Source of the DNA: Comamonadaceae bacterium
Lineage (GTDB): Bacteria > Pseudomonadota > Gammaproteobacteria > Burkholderiales > Burkholderiaceae_C
Direction: 5' to 3'
DNA length: 9,776 nt
Assembly (NCBI GenBank): GCA_021286965.1
Contig: JAJTBK010000465.1
Location: forward strand, 1 to 9,776
The stretch's first letter is position 1. Each line of letters starts with the position of its first letter. The notes under the pieces are model-generated. The model had not been told where the DNA came from, did no database searches, and saw only the letters and a list, made by a program, of their open reading frames with translations. A program made the position numbers and the translations under genes. Below, piece by piece: positions 1-6,219 of this stretch.

Positions 1-1029
1 GCCGCGCGGACGCAACAGCATGATGATGATCATGGCCAGGGCGATGAGCAGCTGGCGCAAGATGGCGGCGTCCAGGCGCCCGTCCGTCAGCTCCTGCAGC
101 GGGCCAGCCACGTAGCGCAGCACCTCCGGCAGGGCCGAGAGCAGCACCGCACCCAAAATCACGCCCGGAATGTGGCCAATGCCGCCGAGCACCACCATGG
201 CGACGATCATGATCGACTCCATCAGGCTGAACGATTCGGGCGAGACAAAGCCCTGGAAGGCACCAAACATCGCGCCCGAGACGCCGCCAAAGGAGGCGCC
301 CATGCCAAAAGCCAGCAGCTTCATGTTGCGCGTGTTGATGCCCATGGCCTTGGCGGCGATTTCATCTTCGCGGATCGCCATCCAGGCGCGGCCAATGCGC
401 GAGTCCTGCAGGCGGTAGCAGATGAGCACCGTCAGCAGCACCAGCGCCAGGAACAGGTAGTAGTACAGCGTCACGGAAGCCACGTCGTAGCCAAAAATTT
501 CCTGGCGCCGCGCCAGGTCGAGGCCAAACACCTTCACCGAGTCGATCTGCCCGATGCCCTTGGGGCCGTTGGTGATGTTCAGCGGCTGGTCCAGGTTGTT
601 CATGAAGATGCGGATGATCTCGCCAAAGCCCAGCGTGACGATGGCCAGGTAGTCGCCGCGCAGCTTGAGCACCGGAATGCCCAGCAGCACGCCCGTGCAC
701 GCCGCCAGCAGCAGCGCCACCGGGATCACCATCCACAGCGACATGTGCAGGCCATCGGGGAAGTAGGTGGCGAACCAGGCAAAGTTCTCCGTCAGGTGCG
801 GCGAGGCCAGCAGGCCGAACATGTAGGCACCGACGGCGTAGAACGCCACGTAGCCCAGGTCGAGCAGGCCGGCGTAGCCGACGACGATGTTCAGGCCCAG
901 CGCCAGCATGACGTAGAGCAGCGCCAGATCGGCAATGCGCACCCAGGCGTTGCCAAACGATTGCAGGATCAGGGGCAGGACGAGCAGCGCCAGGCCGCCC
1001 AAAATCCACTGGATTTTGTTGTTTTTCAT
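1..1029 (-). CDS. livM: Branched-chain amino acid ABC transporter permease LivM (3' end cut by window)
   Basis: Inner-membrane permease that pairs with LivH to form the channel for leucine, isoleucine and valine (or related amides) in a HAAT-family ABC importer. The reading frame is open for 343 codons from ATG at 1029 to the window edge. LivM is usually about 350-430 residues, so probably only a short tail is missing. Visible family features are several hydrophobic helices, the GDYLAIVTLGFGEIIRI block (about residues 125-141), and the GRAWMAIREDEIAAKAMGIN coupling-helix region (about 213-232) that contacts the ATPase. The start is supported by AAAGGAG at 1039-1045, 9 bases upstream of the ATG, which overlaps the livH stop codon. 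Only 13 bases separate the two genes, so they are co-transcribed and translationally coupled. LivG and LivF ATPase genes are expected just left of the window; that is inference. Confidence 0.93.
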   Translation of the reverse strand, partial: MKNNKIQWILGGLALLVLPLILQSFGNAWVRIADLALLYVMLALGLNIVVGYAGLLDLGYVAFYAVGAYMFGLLASPHLTENFAWFATYFPDGLHMSLWMVIPVALLLAACTGVLLGIPVLKLRGDYLAIVTLGFGEIIRIFMNNLDQPLNITNGPKGIGQIDSVKVFGLDLARRQEIFGYDVASVTLYYYLFLALVLLTVLICYRLQDSRIGRAWMAIREDEIAAKAMGINTRNMKLLAFGMGASFGGVSGAMFGAFQGFVSPESFSLMESIMIVAMVVLGGIGHIPGVILGAVLLSALPEVLRYVAGPLQELTDGRLDAAILRQLLIALAMIIIMLLRPRG

Positions 1030-1042
1030 GGCGGGAACTCCT

Positions 1043-1972
1043 TTAGGCGCGGTCAGCCACGCGCTCGCCCAGCAGGCCCGAGGGGCGCAGCGTGAGGATG
1101 ATGATGAGCACGATGAAAGCAAAGATATCGGTGTAGTGGCTGCCCAGCACACCGCCCGTGAGGTCGCCGATGTAGCCCGCACCAATCGACTCGATCAAGC
1201 CCAGCATGAGCCCGCCCACCACCGCACCGGCGAGGTTGCCAATGCCGCCAAACACCGCTGCCGTGAACGCCTTGAGGCCGGGCAAAAAGCCCATGGTGTG
1301 CTGCACCGTGCCGTAGTTGGAGGCCCACATGATGCCGGCAATGGCCGCCAGCACCGCGCCGATGATGAAGGTGGCCGAAATCACCATATCGGGCTTGACG
1401 CCCATGAGCGCGGCCACGCGTGGGTTCTCGGCCGTGGCGCGCATGGCGCGGCCAAGCTTGGTGTAGTTCACCAGGTAGACCATGGCGCCCAGCGCCAGCG
1501 CCGTGACGGCCAAAATCAAGACCTGGGTGCTGGTGATGACGGCGCCGCCAATCTCGAACGGCGTCGTCGGCAAGAGCGTGGGATAGGGCTTGTAGTTGGG
1601 CTTCCAGATGATCATCGCCACCGTCTGCAGCAGCAATGACATGCCGATGGCGGTAATCAAGGGCGCCAGGCGCGGACTGCTGCGCAGGCGCTTGTAGGCG
1701 ATTTTTTCAATCGAAAAATTCAGCGCCGCCGCCACCACGCAGGCGATGAGCGTGGCCAGCAGCAGGATCACCCAGCCAGGGGCACCCGGCATGGCCTCCT
1801 GCATCAGGCCGATGCAGCTCCAACTGGTCAGCGCCCCGATCATGAGCACCTCCCCGTGGGCAAAGTTGATGAGCTGGATGATGCCGTACACCATGGTGTA
1901 GCCCAAGGCTATCAAGGCGTACATGCTGCCCAGAACCAGACCATTGATGATCTGTTGCAGCAAGATGTCCAT
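1043..1972 (-). CDS. livH: Branched-chain amino acid ABC transporter permease LivH
   Basis: Inner-membrane permease, 309 residues, the usual LivH length. It starts MDILLQQIINGLVLGSMYAL and carries the family signature ALGYTMVYGIIQLINFAHGE (about residues 22-41). A coupling region, RAMRATAENPRVAALMGV (about 165-182), and glycine-rich membrane helices follow to the C-terminal LRPSGLLGERV. It dimerises with LivM, encoded 13 bases downstream. The frame is open upstream to an ATG at 2056, but that extension runs into a terminator hairpin and does not look like LivH. The ATG at 1972 is preferred because AAGGAC lies about 7 bases upstream and the protein then begins as homologues do. A weak promoter could lie at about 2025-2055, with TTGTTC next to the terminator T-tract as -35 and TACAAG as -10. 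Alternatively, expression depends on readthrough of the upstream RNA. Confidence 0.95.
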   Translation of the reverse strand: MDILLQQIINGLVLGSMYALIALGYTMVYGIIQLINFAHGEVLMIGALTSWSCIGLMQEAMPGAPGWVILLLATLIACVVAAALNFSIEKIAYKRLRSSPRLAPLITAIGMSLLLQTVAMIIWKPNYKPYPTLLPTTPFEIGGAVITSTQVLILAVTALALGAMVYLVNYTKLGRAMRATAENPRVAALMGVKPDMVISATFIIGAVLAAIAGIMWASNYGTVQHTMGFLPGLKAFTAAVFGGIGNLAGAVVGGLMLGLIESIGAGYIGDLTGGVLGSHYTDIFAFIVLIIILTLRPSGLLGERVADRA

Positions 1973-2054
1973 AGGGATGTCCTTCGTTTGTGACGTACGC
2001 AGCCTGTTCGCGCACAGCAGAAAGCCATCTTGTAACACTCTACTAGCGCCGAAC

Positions 2055-2086
2055 AAAAAAACCCGGCAGTTTTTTCTGCACGGGTT
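2055..2086 (-). terminator. Intrinsic terminator between rarA and livH
   Basis: Read on the minus strand, AACCCG-(T)-GCAG, a loop of six A, and CTGC-CGGGTT form a 10-bp stem with one bulged base. Seven T residues (2061 down to 2055) follow directly. This is a textbook Rho-independent terminator in the minus direction only; there is no T-tract on the plus strand. It ends transcripts from rarA or from the putative small RNA and lies 83 bases upstream of livH. Confidence 0.85.
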
Positions 2087-2176
2087 GGGCGCGGATTCTA
2101 GCCAGCGCCGGGGCTTTGGTGCTACCCCCAGGAGACGGGGTTTTCCCGAGGTAGCACCTGGTCACACCTGCCATCA
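2055..2176 (-). ncRNA. Putative small RNA or terminated leader upstream of livHM
   Basis: A promoter-like element at 2183-2210 would start a minus-strand transcript near 2176. It would run through a perfect 9-bp stem, GGTGCTACC (2158-2150) with GGTAGCACC (2126-2118). Inside that stem is a second small hairpin, CGGG-AAAAC-CCCG. A possible GGCGC/GCGCC pairing follows, and the transcript ends in the terminator at 2055-2086, giving about 120 nt. The sequence does not contain the SRP RNA core, and its length and shape do not fit 6S RNA. I do not recognise the family. It could be a free small RNA, or a 5' leader whose terminator gates livHM. Structure and terminator are visible directly; that it is an RNA gene is inference. 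Confidence 0.4.
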
Positions 2177-2182
2177 GCAACG

Positions 2183-2210
2183 CTTATACAACCCCGCAAT
2201 TAATATGCAA
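2183..2210 (-). promoter_or_regulatory. Sigma70-like promoter downstream of rarA
   Basis: On the minus strand TTGCAT (2210-2205) and TATAAG (2188-2183) are separated by 16 bases, giving good matches to -35 and -10 boxes in an unusually AT-rich patch. It begins right after the rarA stop codon and would feed the structured region and terminator that follow. Confidence 0.4.
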
Positions 2211-2215
2211 ACTTA

Positions 2216-3517
2216 TTATTTACCCGCCCTGGCTGCCGCATTGCGCGCCTGCAGCTGTGCCATTTTTTCCGCAATCTTGATCTCCAGCCCGCGCGGCACC
2301 GGCTGGTAGAAAGTGGGCGCAGGCAGGCCCTCGGGAAAGTAATTTTCACCAGCGGCAAAGCCGCCCTCCTCGTCGTGCGCGTAGCGGTAGTCGCGGCCGT
2401 AGTCGAGCGACTTCATCAGCGCCGTCGGCGCATTGCGCAGGTGCAGCGGCACCGCCCGGGTGCCGTCTTGCTGCACCAGGGCGCGGGCTTTTTTGTACGC
2501 CATATAACCAGCGTTGCTCTTGGGCGCCACGGCCAGATAAATCACCGCCTGCGCCAGCGCCAGCTCGCCCTCGGGGCTGCCCAGGCGCTCGTAGGTGGCG
2601 GCGGCGTCGTTCACGATCTGCAGGGCGCGCGGGTCGGCCAGGCCCACATCCTCCCAGGCCATGCGCACGATGCGCCGCACCAGGTACTGCGGATCGACGC
2701 CACCGTCGAGCATCCGGCACAGCCAGTACAGCGCGGCGTCGGGGTCCGAGCCGCGCACCGACTTGTGCAGCGCGCTGATGGTGTCGTAGAACTGCTCACC
2801 GCCCTTGTCGTAACGGCGCAGCTGCTGGCCCAGCACCGAGAGCAGCCAGTCCTCCTCGATGCGCTCAATACCCGCCTGCTGGGCGCTCAGGGCCAGGGTT
2901 TCGAGCGTGCCCAGCAGGCGCCGGGCATCGCCATCGGCATACGCCACCAGGCGCTCGATTGCTACGCTTTCTATAGCTGGTAGCGCTTGCCTGGCTTGCG
3001 CCAGGGCCACAATTTGCTTCAAATCATCGGCCGTCAGCGGCTGCAACACGTACACCGCCGCGCGCGAGAGCAGGGCCGAATTGACCTCGAACGACGGGTT
3101 CTCGGTGGTGGCGCCGACAAAGGTGAACAGCCCACTCTCCACATGCGGCAAAAACGCATCCTGCTGGCTTTTATTGAAACGGTGCACCTCGTCAACAAAC
3201 ACGATGGTGCGCTGCGCCACCAGGCCATCGCGCGCGTTCTCGGCCTGCTGCACGGCGTCGCGGATGTCTTTGACCCCCCCGAGCACGGCGCTGATGCTGA
3301 TGAACTGGGCATCGAACGCATCGGCCATGAGGCGCGCAATCGTCGTCTTGCCCACCCCCGGTGGGCCCCAAAAAATACAGCTGTGCGGGCGCCCGGATTC
3401 AAACGCCAGGCGCAGCGGCATACCCGGCCCCAGCACATGCTGCTGGCCAATCACCTCGGCCAGGCTGCGCGGGCGCAGGCGCTCGGCCAGGGGTTGATAA
3501 AGAGGGGGAACACTCAT
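2216..3517 (-). CDS. rarA: Replication-associated recombination protein A, AAA+ ATPase (RarA/MgsA)
   Basis: Cytoplasmic AAA+ ATPase of the RarA/MgsA/WRNIP1 family, which acts at stalled or gapped replication forks with SSB and the RecA pathway. It has 433 residues, a usual length. Motifs in order are Walker A GPPGVGKT (51-58), Walker B IVFVDE (105-110) followed by the family-typical HRFNKSQQDAFLPHVE, sensor 1 GATTEN (135-140), and the sensor 2 region GDARRLL (196-202). The C-terminal tetramerisation domain includes KSVRGSDPDAALYWLCRML, the NDAAATYERLG region and KSLDYGRDYRYAHDEEGGF. The start at 3517 fits homologues (MSVPPLYQPLAERLRP). No Shine-Dalgarno is seen, but TACGAT sits 7 bases upstream of the ATG, so the mRNA may be leaderless. 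Oddity: residues about 169-188, between sensor 1 and sensor 2, are encoded by a dispersed palindromic repeat (2959-3020). Its intrinsic terminator lies about 130 bases downstream. Confidence 0.96.
   Translation of the reverse strand: MSVPPLYQPLAERLRPRSLAEVIGQQHVLGPGMPLRLAFESGRPHSCIFWGPPGVGKTTIARLMADAFDAQFISISAVLGGVKDIRDAVQQAENARDGLVAQRTIVFVDEVHRFNKSQQDAFLPHVESGLFTFVGATTENPSFEVNSALLSRAAVYVLQPLTADDLKQIVALAQARQALPAIESVAIERLVAYADGDARRLLGTLETLALSAQQAGIERIEEDWLLSVLGQQLRRYDKGGEQFYDTISALHKSVRGSDPDAALYWLCRMLDGGVDPQYLVRRIVRMAWEDVGLADPRALQIVNDAAATYERLGSPEGELALAQAVIYLAVAPKSNAGYMAYKKARALVQQDGTRAVPLHLRNAPTALMKSLDYGRDYRYAHDEEGGFAAGENYFPEGLPAPTFYQPVPRGLEIKIAEKMAQLQARNAAARAGK
2959..3020. repeat. Dispersed palindromic repeat read through in frame within rarA
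   Basis: The plus strand begins TTGCTACGCTTTCTATAGCT and continues GGTAGCGCTTGCC, then a partly complementary GCGCCA arm, and ends ACAATTTGC. From memory this matches the short intergenic repeat common in Comamonadaceae genomes (TTGCTA, about eight AT-rich bases, ATAGCT, then TAGCGCTTG and a returning arm). A second, shorter copy in this window at 9666-9712 shares 14 of the first 20 bases. Here it lies wholly inside the rarA frame without breaking it, encoding roughly VALAQARQALPAIESVAIE. Boundaries are approximate. Confidence 0.55.
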
Positions 3518-3582
3518 GGCGCCGATCGTAGCGGCTGCCCATGGCGCAGGCAGGCATTGGCCGCCATTTCTATGATGGCGCC
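3518..3582. promoter_or_regulatory. Divergent promoter region between rarA and the UDG-like gene
   Basis: Both outward-facing genes carry the same start-proximal arrangement: TA(C/T)GAT, then GGCGCC (one extra C on the rarA side), then ATG. On the plus strand it is TATGAT (3571-3576) before ATG 3583; on the minus strand it is TACGAT (3530-3525) before ATG 3517. Each TANGAT fits a -10 box placed so that transcription would begin at or next to the ATG. Convincing -35 boxes and Shine-Dalgarno sites are absent, so this is a tentative call. Confidence 0.3.
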
Positions 3583-4215
3583 ATGCCCGAAGAATCTTTG
3601 GCCCACCTGCTCACCCGCGTGCGCGCCTGCCGCCTGTGCGCGGCGCAGTTGCCGCTGGGGCCGCGCCCGGTGCTGCAGGCAGCGGGCAGCGCGCGCATCC
3701 TGCTCGCCGGCCAGGCGCCAGGGCGCAAAGTGCACGCCAGCGGCATACCGTTTGACGACGCCAGCGGCGCCCGCCTGCGCGCTTGGCTCGGGCTGAACGC
3801 AGCGCAGTTCTACGACCCGGCCCTGGTCGCCATCCTGCCCATGGGCTTTTGCTACCCGGGCACAGGCAAGTCCGGCGACCTGCCACCGCGCCCGGAATGC
3901 GCCCCCGCCTGGCGCGCACCCCTGCTGGCGCAGCTGGCGCAGATCGAACTGACCGTGGTGCTGGGGCAATACGCCCTGGCCTGGCACCTGCCGCAGGCGC
4001 GCGGCGGCGTGACCGCTGCCGTGCGCGACTGGCGCCGGCACTGGCCCCACACCATCGCCCTGCCCCACCCCAGCCCGCGCAACAACGGCTGGCTGCAGCG
4101 CAACCCCTGGTTCGAGGCCGAGCTGCTGCCGCAGCTGCGCGCGCGCGTGCTGGAGATCGTGCAGCAGGGCGCTCAGTGCCCGCCGCAGGAGCCGCAGCAA
4201 CCGCCGTTGCCGTGA
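3583..4215 (+). CDS. Uracil-DNA glycosylase superfamily protein with Fe-S-type cysteines
   Basis: A 210-residue protein of the uracil-DNA glycosylase fold, probably acting on damaged DNA bases or of unknown substrate. Motif 1 is GQAPGRKVHASGIPFDD (43-59) and motif 2 is HPSPRN (162-167), matching in position GEAPG...GxPF and HPSP of known UDGs. Cys16 and Cys19 (CRLC) with Cys90 and Cys106 (C-x15-C) have the spacing of the 4Fe-4S ligands in family 4 UDGs. The acidic residues usual in motif 1 are replaced (GE to GQ, and RKVH follows PG), so glycosylase activity is not assured. The ATG at 3541 would add 14 residues; 3583 is preferred because homologous proteins begin close to the CRLC motif. No Shine-Dalgarno is visible at either start. 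The gene is divergent from rarA, and its last 43 bases overlap the convergent DUF2249 gene. Confidence 0.82.
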   Translation: MPEESLAHLLTRVRACRLCAAQLPLGPRPVLQAAGSARILLAGQAPGRKVHASGIPFDDASGARLRAWLGLNAAQFYDPALVAILPMGFCYPGTGKSGDLPPRPECAPAWRAPLLAQLAQIELTVVLGQYALAWHLPQARGGVTAAVRDWRRHWPHTIALPHPSPRNNGWLQRNPWFEAELLPQLRARVLEIVQQGAQCPPQEPQQPPLP

Positions 4216-4460
4216 CCCTTCTTGGCCTCTTGCTTACCGATCTCCACACGCCACAGATCCGGGCCGGCCTGCAGATAAGTCCAGGACACCGCCCCGGGGC
4301 TACGGCCTTCGAGCTGCATGTGCAGCGGCACGGGCTTGTGGTCGTTGACGATGCCGATGGCCTCGCCCGGCGCCAGGGCGTCGAAACGGCCAAAAATCTG
4401 CGCATGGCGCTCGTAGGGAGCGATGGTACGCACGTCAATTTCAGCAACGATGGTGCTCAT
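4173..4460 (-). CDS. DUF2249 domain-containing protein
   Basis: A 95-residue soluble protein. Nearly all of it is a DUF2249 domain (about residues 7-73): LDVR-like IDVRTIAPYERHAQIFGRFD, then LAPGEAIGIVNDHKPVPLHM and PGAVSWTYLQAGPDLWRVEI. The domain is small, related to the TusA/SirA-like fold, and often encoded with denitrification and nitric-oxide genes; its biochemistry is unsettled. The C-terminus ends KGHGNGGCCGSCGGH, a His/Cys/Gly tail that looks able to bind metal. The start at 4460 is supported by AAAGG about 8 bases upstream. It follows nnrS by 53 bases on the same strand with no terminator between, so the two are probably one operon under the NsrR-type operator. Its 3' end overlaps the UDG-like gene on the other strand by 43 bases. 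Confidence 0.88.
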   Translation of the reverse strand: MSTIVAEIDVRTIAPYERHAQIFGRFDALAPGEAIGIVNDHKPVPLHMQLEGRSPGAVSWTYLQAGPDLWRVEIGKQEAKKGHGNGGCCGSCGGH

Positions 4461-4513
4461 GGAAACAACCTTTCAAAGCAAAAGTTCACACAAAAAACAC
4501 AAGGAAAAGCAAC

Positions 4514-5707
4514 TCAACCGTCCTTGCCGTCCAGACGGGTCTGGGTCAGCCAGGGGGTGTAAATGAACAGGTAAATGGCAAAGGCCAGCGCCCACAGGCA
4601 GGCCGCGCCCTCCACCGCGTACGCATACCAGGCCGGCTGCAGCGCCGGCACCAGCACGCGCAGCACCGCCGCCAGCAGCACGAAGGCGTAGGCCAGCGTC
4701 TCACCGCGCCCAGCCTGCAGCGGGCGCCCGGTATGCCCGCGCGCAGTGCGCGTGACCATGCCGATGATGAGCCCGCCAATCACGCCCACGCCAAAAGCGT
4801 GCACCGCCAAGGACAGCGGCAGCAGCCCCAGCTGTGCCAGCGCCAGCAGCACAAAGCCCAGCGGCAGCCAGGCATAAGAAGCGTGCAACACCCACAAAAT
4901 CGGGCGCCCCAGCGTGACCTGCGGATGCCACAGCCACAGCCGCACCGCGTGCAGCACACCAGCGAGCAACGCTGCCACCGCCACCAAAAGCGCCGGCGCA
5001 CCCAACACCCACAGCAGCAGCGCCAGGGCCGTGGCGGCCAGCAGAGCGGGCTCAAAACGCGGCGGAATGCGAATGACCAAACCCGGGGTCACGTTCTTGG
5101 TGAACATGGGCAGCACGCGCCCCGTCATCACGCACACCACCATCACGATCAGGCCCAGCTGCGCATACAGCGCCGTCACCGCAGGCAGCGCCAGCACCCC
5201 CAGCACCGCCAGGTGGAACGCGCCATTGGCCAGCGCCATCAGCAGCAGCAACGAAATCAGCGGAATATTGCGCTTGTTGCCCGACTGGATCAGCACACGC
5301 AGCAGCGCCAGCGCCACCGCCGGCAGCAGCAGCATGTCGATCACGGCAAACACCGCGTACGGCGCGAAAAACACCGCCAGCCGCGCCGCCAGCCACAGCA
5401 GCACCAACACTGCCAGCAGCGGCCCGCGCGGCGTCTGCCGCCCCGTCCAGGCCTTGACGGCGGTGAGCAAAAAGCCTGCCACCACGCCAGCAGCAAAACC
5501 AAACAGCATTTCATGCCCATGCCAGAGCAGCGGCGCCAACGGCTGCGCCAGCGGCAGCTGGATATGCCCCAAAAAAGCCGCGATCCACACCGGCACCGAC
5601 AGGCAGGCGAGCAGCGCCGTCACCAGATAAAACGGCCGAAAACCCAGGCGCAGCACAGGCCAGCCCTGGACGGCAAAAGGCGAGGGAGGGGTGGTAGGTG
5701 TCTGCAT
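4514..5707 (-). CDS. nnrS: NnrS family protein (nitric-oxide response membrane protein)
   Basis: Polytopic inner-membrane haem- and copper-containing protein linked to nitric oxide and nitrosative stress in denitrifying and related bacteria. It has 397 residues, the usual length, with about twelve hydrophobic helices. Family landmarks are the N-terminal LRLGFRPFYLVTAL (about 15-28), the histidine motif LLWHGHEMLFGFAAGVVAGF (about 60-79), TAVKAWTGRQTPRG (about 82-95), and VMTGRVLPMFTKN (about 191-203). Late in the protein comes GGLIIGMVTRTARGHTGRPL (about 310-329). The conserved histidines are candidate metal ligands. The start at 5707 gives the expected N-terminus; the ribosome site is weak (GCAGG about 6 bases upstream). 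A 23-bp NsrR-type palindrome is centred about 52 bases upstream, so repression relieved by NO is likely. The DUF2249 gene follows in the same operon. Confidence 0.94.
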   Translation of the reverse strand: MQTPTTPPSPFAVQGWPVLRLGFRPFYLVTALLACLSVPVWIAAFLGHIQLPLAQPLAPLLWHGHEMLFGFAAGVVAGFLLTAVKAWTGRQTPRGPLLAVLVLLWLAARLAVFFAPYAVFAVIDMLLLPAVALALLRVLIQSGNKRNIPLISLLLLMALANGAFHLAVLGVLALPAVTALYAQLGLIVMVVCVMTGRVLPMFTKNVTPGLVIRIPPRFEPALLAATALALLLWVLGAPALLVAVAALLAGVLHAVRLWLWHPQVTLGRPILWVLHASYAWLPLGFVLLALAQLGLLPLSLAVHAFGVGVIGGLIIGMVTRTARGHTGRPLQAGRGETLAYAFVLLAAVLRVLVPALQPAWYAYAVEGAACLWALAFAIYLFIYTPWLTQTRLDGKDG

Positions 5708-5747
5708 GAAGGGCCTGCAAAAAAGACGGCGGGAGCAGCCCCGCGCA

Positions 5748-5770
5748 AAGATTCATTTTATGTGAATCTT
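5748..5770 (-). promoter_or_regulatory. NsrR-type operator upstream of nnrS
   Basis: A perfect inverted repeat, AAGATTCA, seven bases (TTTTATG), TGAATCTT, spans 23 bp in an otherwise GC-rich gap. It agrees closely with the published NsrR box (AAGATGCATTT, one base, AAATGCATCTT in enterobacteria): the flanking AAGAT and ATCTT are identical and the centre is AT-rich. NsrR is an Fe-S repressor that releases DNA on meeting NO, and nnrS is a classical target in several proteobacteria. On the nnrS strand CATAAAAT lies inside the palindrome and could be the -10, so bound repressor would block polymerase. An adjacent TTGAT-N4-TTCAC partly fits an FNR/DNR box, but only one half is good. Confidence 0.72.
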
Positions 5771-5862
5771 ATCAAAACAACAGCCACACCCCAGGGATTG
5801 CACGCAAAACAAGGCCCCAGCACCCATGGCAGCATGGCGCACCCTCGGTACTGGAGCCCTCC

Positions 5863-6141
5863 ATGCGCCCTCTTCGCCACGCCCCCACCCTGGCCCACTG
5901 TGCCTTCGGCCTGCTGCTGTGCGCCAGCCTGGCCGCGCCACAGCCTGCGCTGGCCAAGAAACACGGCGGCGCCCACCCGCCCGGCCACAGCGCAGCGCAC
6001 GCCAAGGGCGCACGCAAAGGCAACCGGGCGGCCGCGCCGCGCAGCAGCTCCGAAGAAAGCCGCGCCGAGCGTGAACGCCGCCTGCAACGCGAATGCCGGG
6101 GCCTGCCCAATGCCGGCGCCTGCCTGGGCTACGCGAGCTGA
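5863..6141 (+). CDS. Small exported protein of unknown function
   Basis: A 92-residue protein with a clear Sec signal peptide: basic start MRPLRHA, hydrophobic core CAFGLLLCASLAA, and probable signal peptidase I cleavage after PALA (about residue 31). The mature part is about 60 residues, rich in Lys, Arg, His, Ala and Gly. A charged segment, ESRAERERRLQRE (about 65-77), is followed by a C-terminal CRGLPNAGACLGYAS with two cysteines eight residues apart, able to form a disulfide in the periplasm. GGAG at 5853-5856, six bases before the ATG, supports the start. It is divergent from nnrS and lies 78 bases before the pilin operon. I do not recognise a named family; a similar basic, Cys-ended architecture seems common in small Burkholderiales exported proteins. 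Confidence 0.7.
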   Translation: MRPLRHAPTLAHCAFGLLLCASLAAPQPALAKKHGGAHPPGHSAAHAKGARKGNRAAAPRSSSEESRAERERRLQRECRGLPNAGACLGYAS

Positions 6142-6219
6142 AGCGCCACTGATCCCCCCACGGCTGCCACCCATCCCCTACAGTCGGCGCATTCCGGCTT
6201 TCCCTTCTAGGATGGTTTC

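Noticed and set aside
172..1095. Plus-strand open frame (307 codons) antisense to livM
   Set aside because: His/Gln/Arg-rich composition with no recognisable motif; the opposite strand encodes an unmistakable LivM.
1973..2056. N-terminal extension of livH to ATG 2056
   Set aside because: The added residues are unlike any permease N-terminus and overlap the terminator; ATG 1972 has a ribosome site and the standard start.
2043..2174. Minus-strand 43-residue open frame within the livH leader, as a possible attenuation leader peptide
   Set aside because: It has no ribosome site, no run of Leu, Ile or Val codons, and reads through the terminator hairpin and T-tract, so it looks like a chance frame.
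2055..2176. SRP (4.5S) RNA or 6S RNA
   Set aside because: The conserved SRP core (GGTCAGG...GGAAGG...AGCAG) is absent, and 6S RNA would be a longer, nearly continuous hairpin of about 180 nt.
5764..5780. FNR/DNR box upstream of nnrS
   Set aside because: Only one half (TTGAT) is good; the other is TTCAC in place of ATCAA, and the overlapping perfect NsrR palindrome explains the sequence better.
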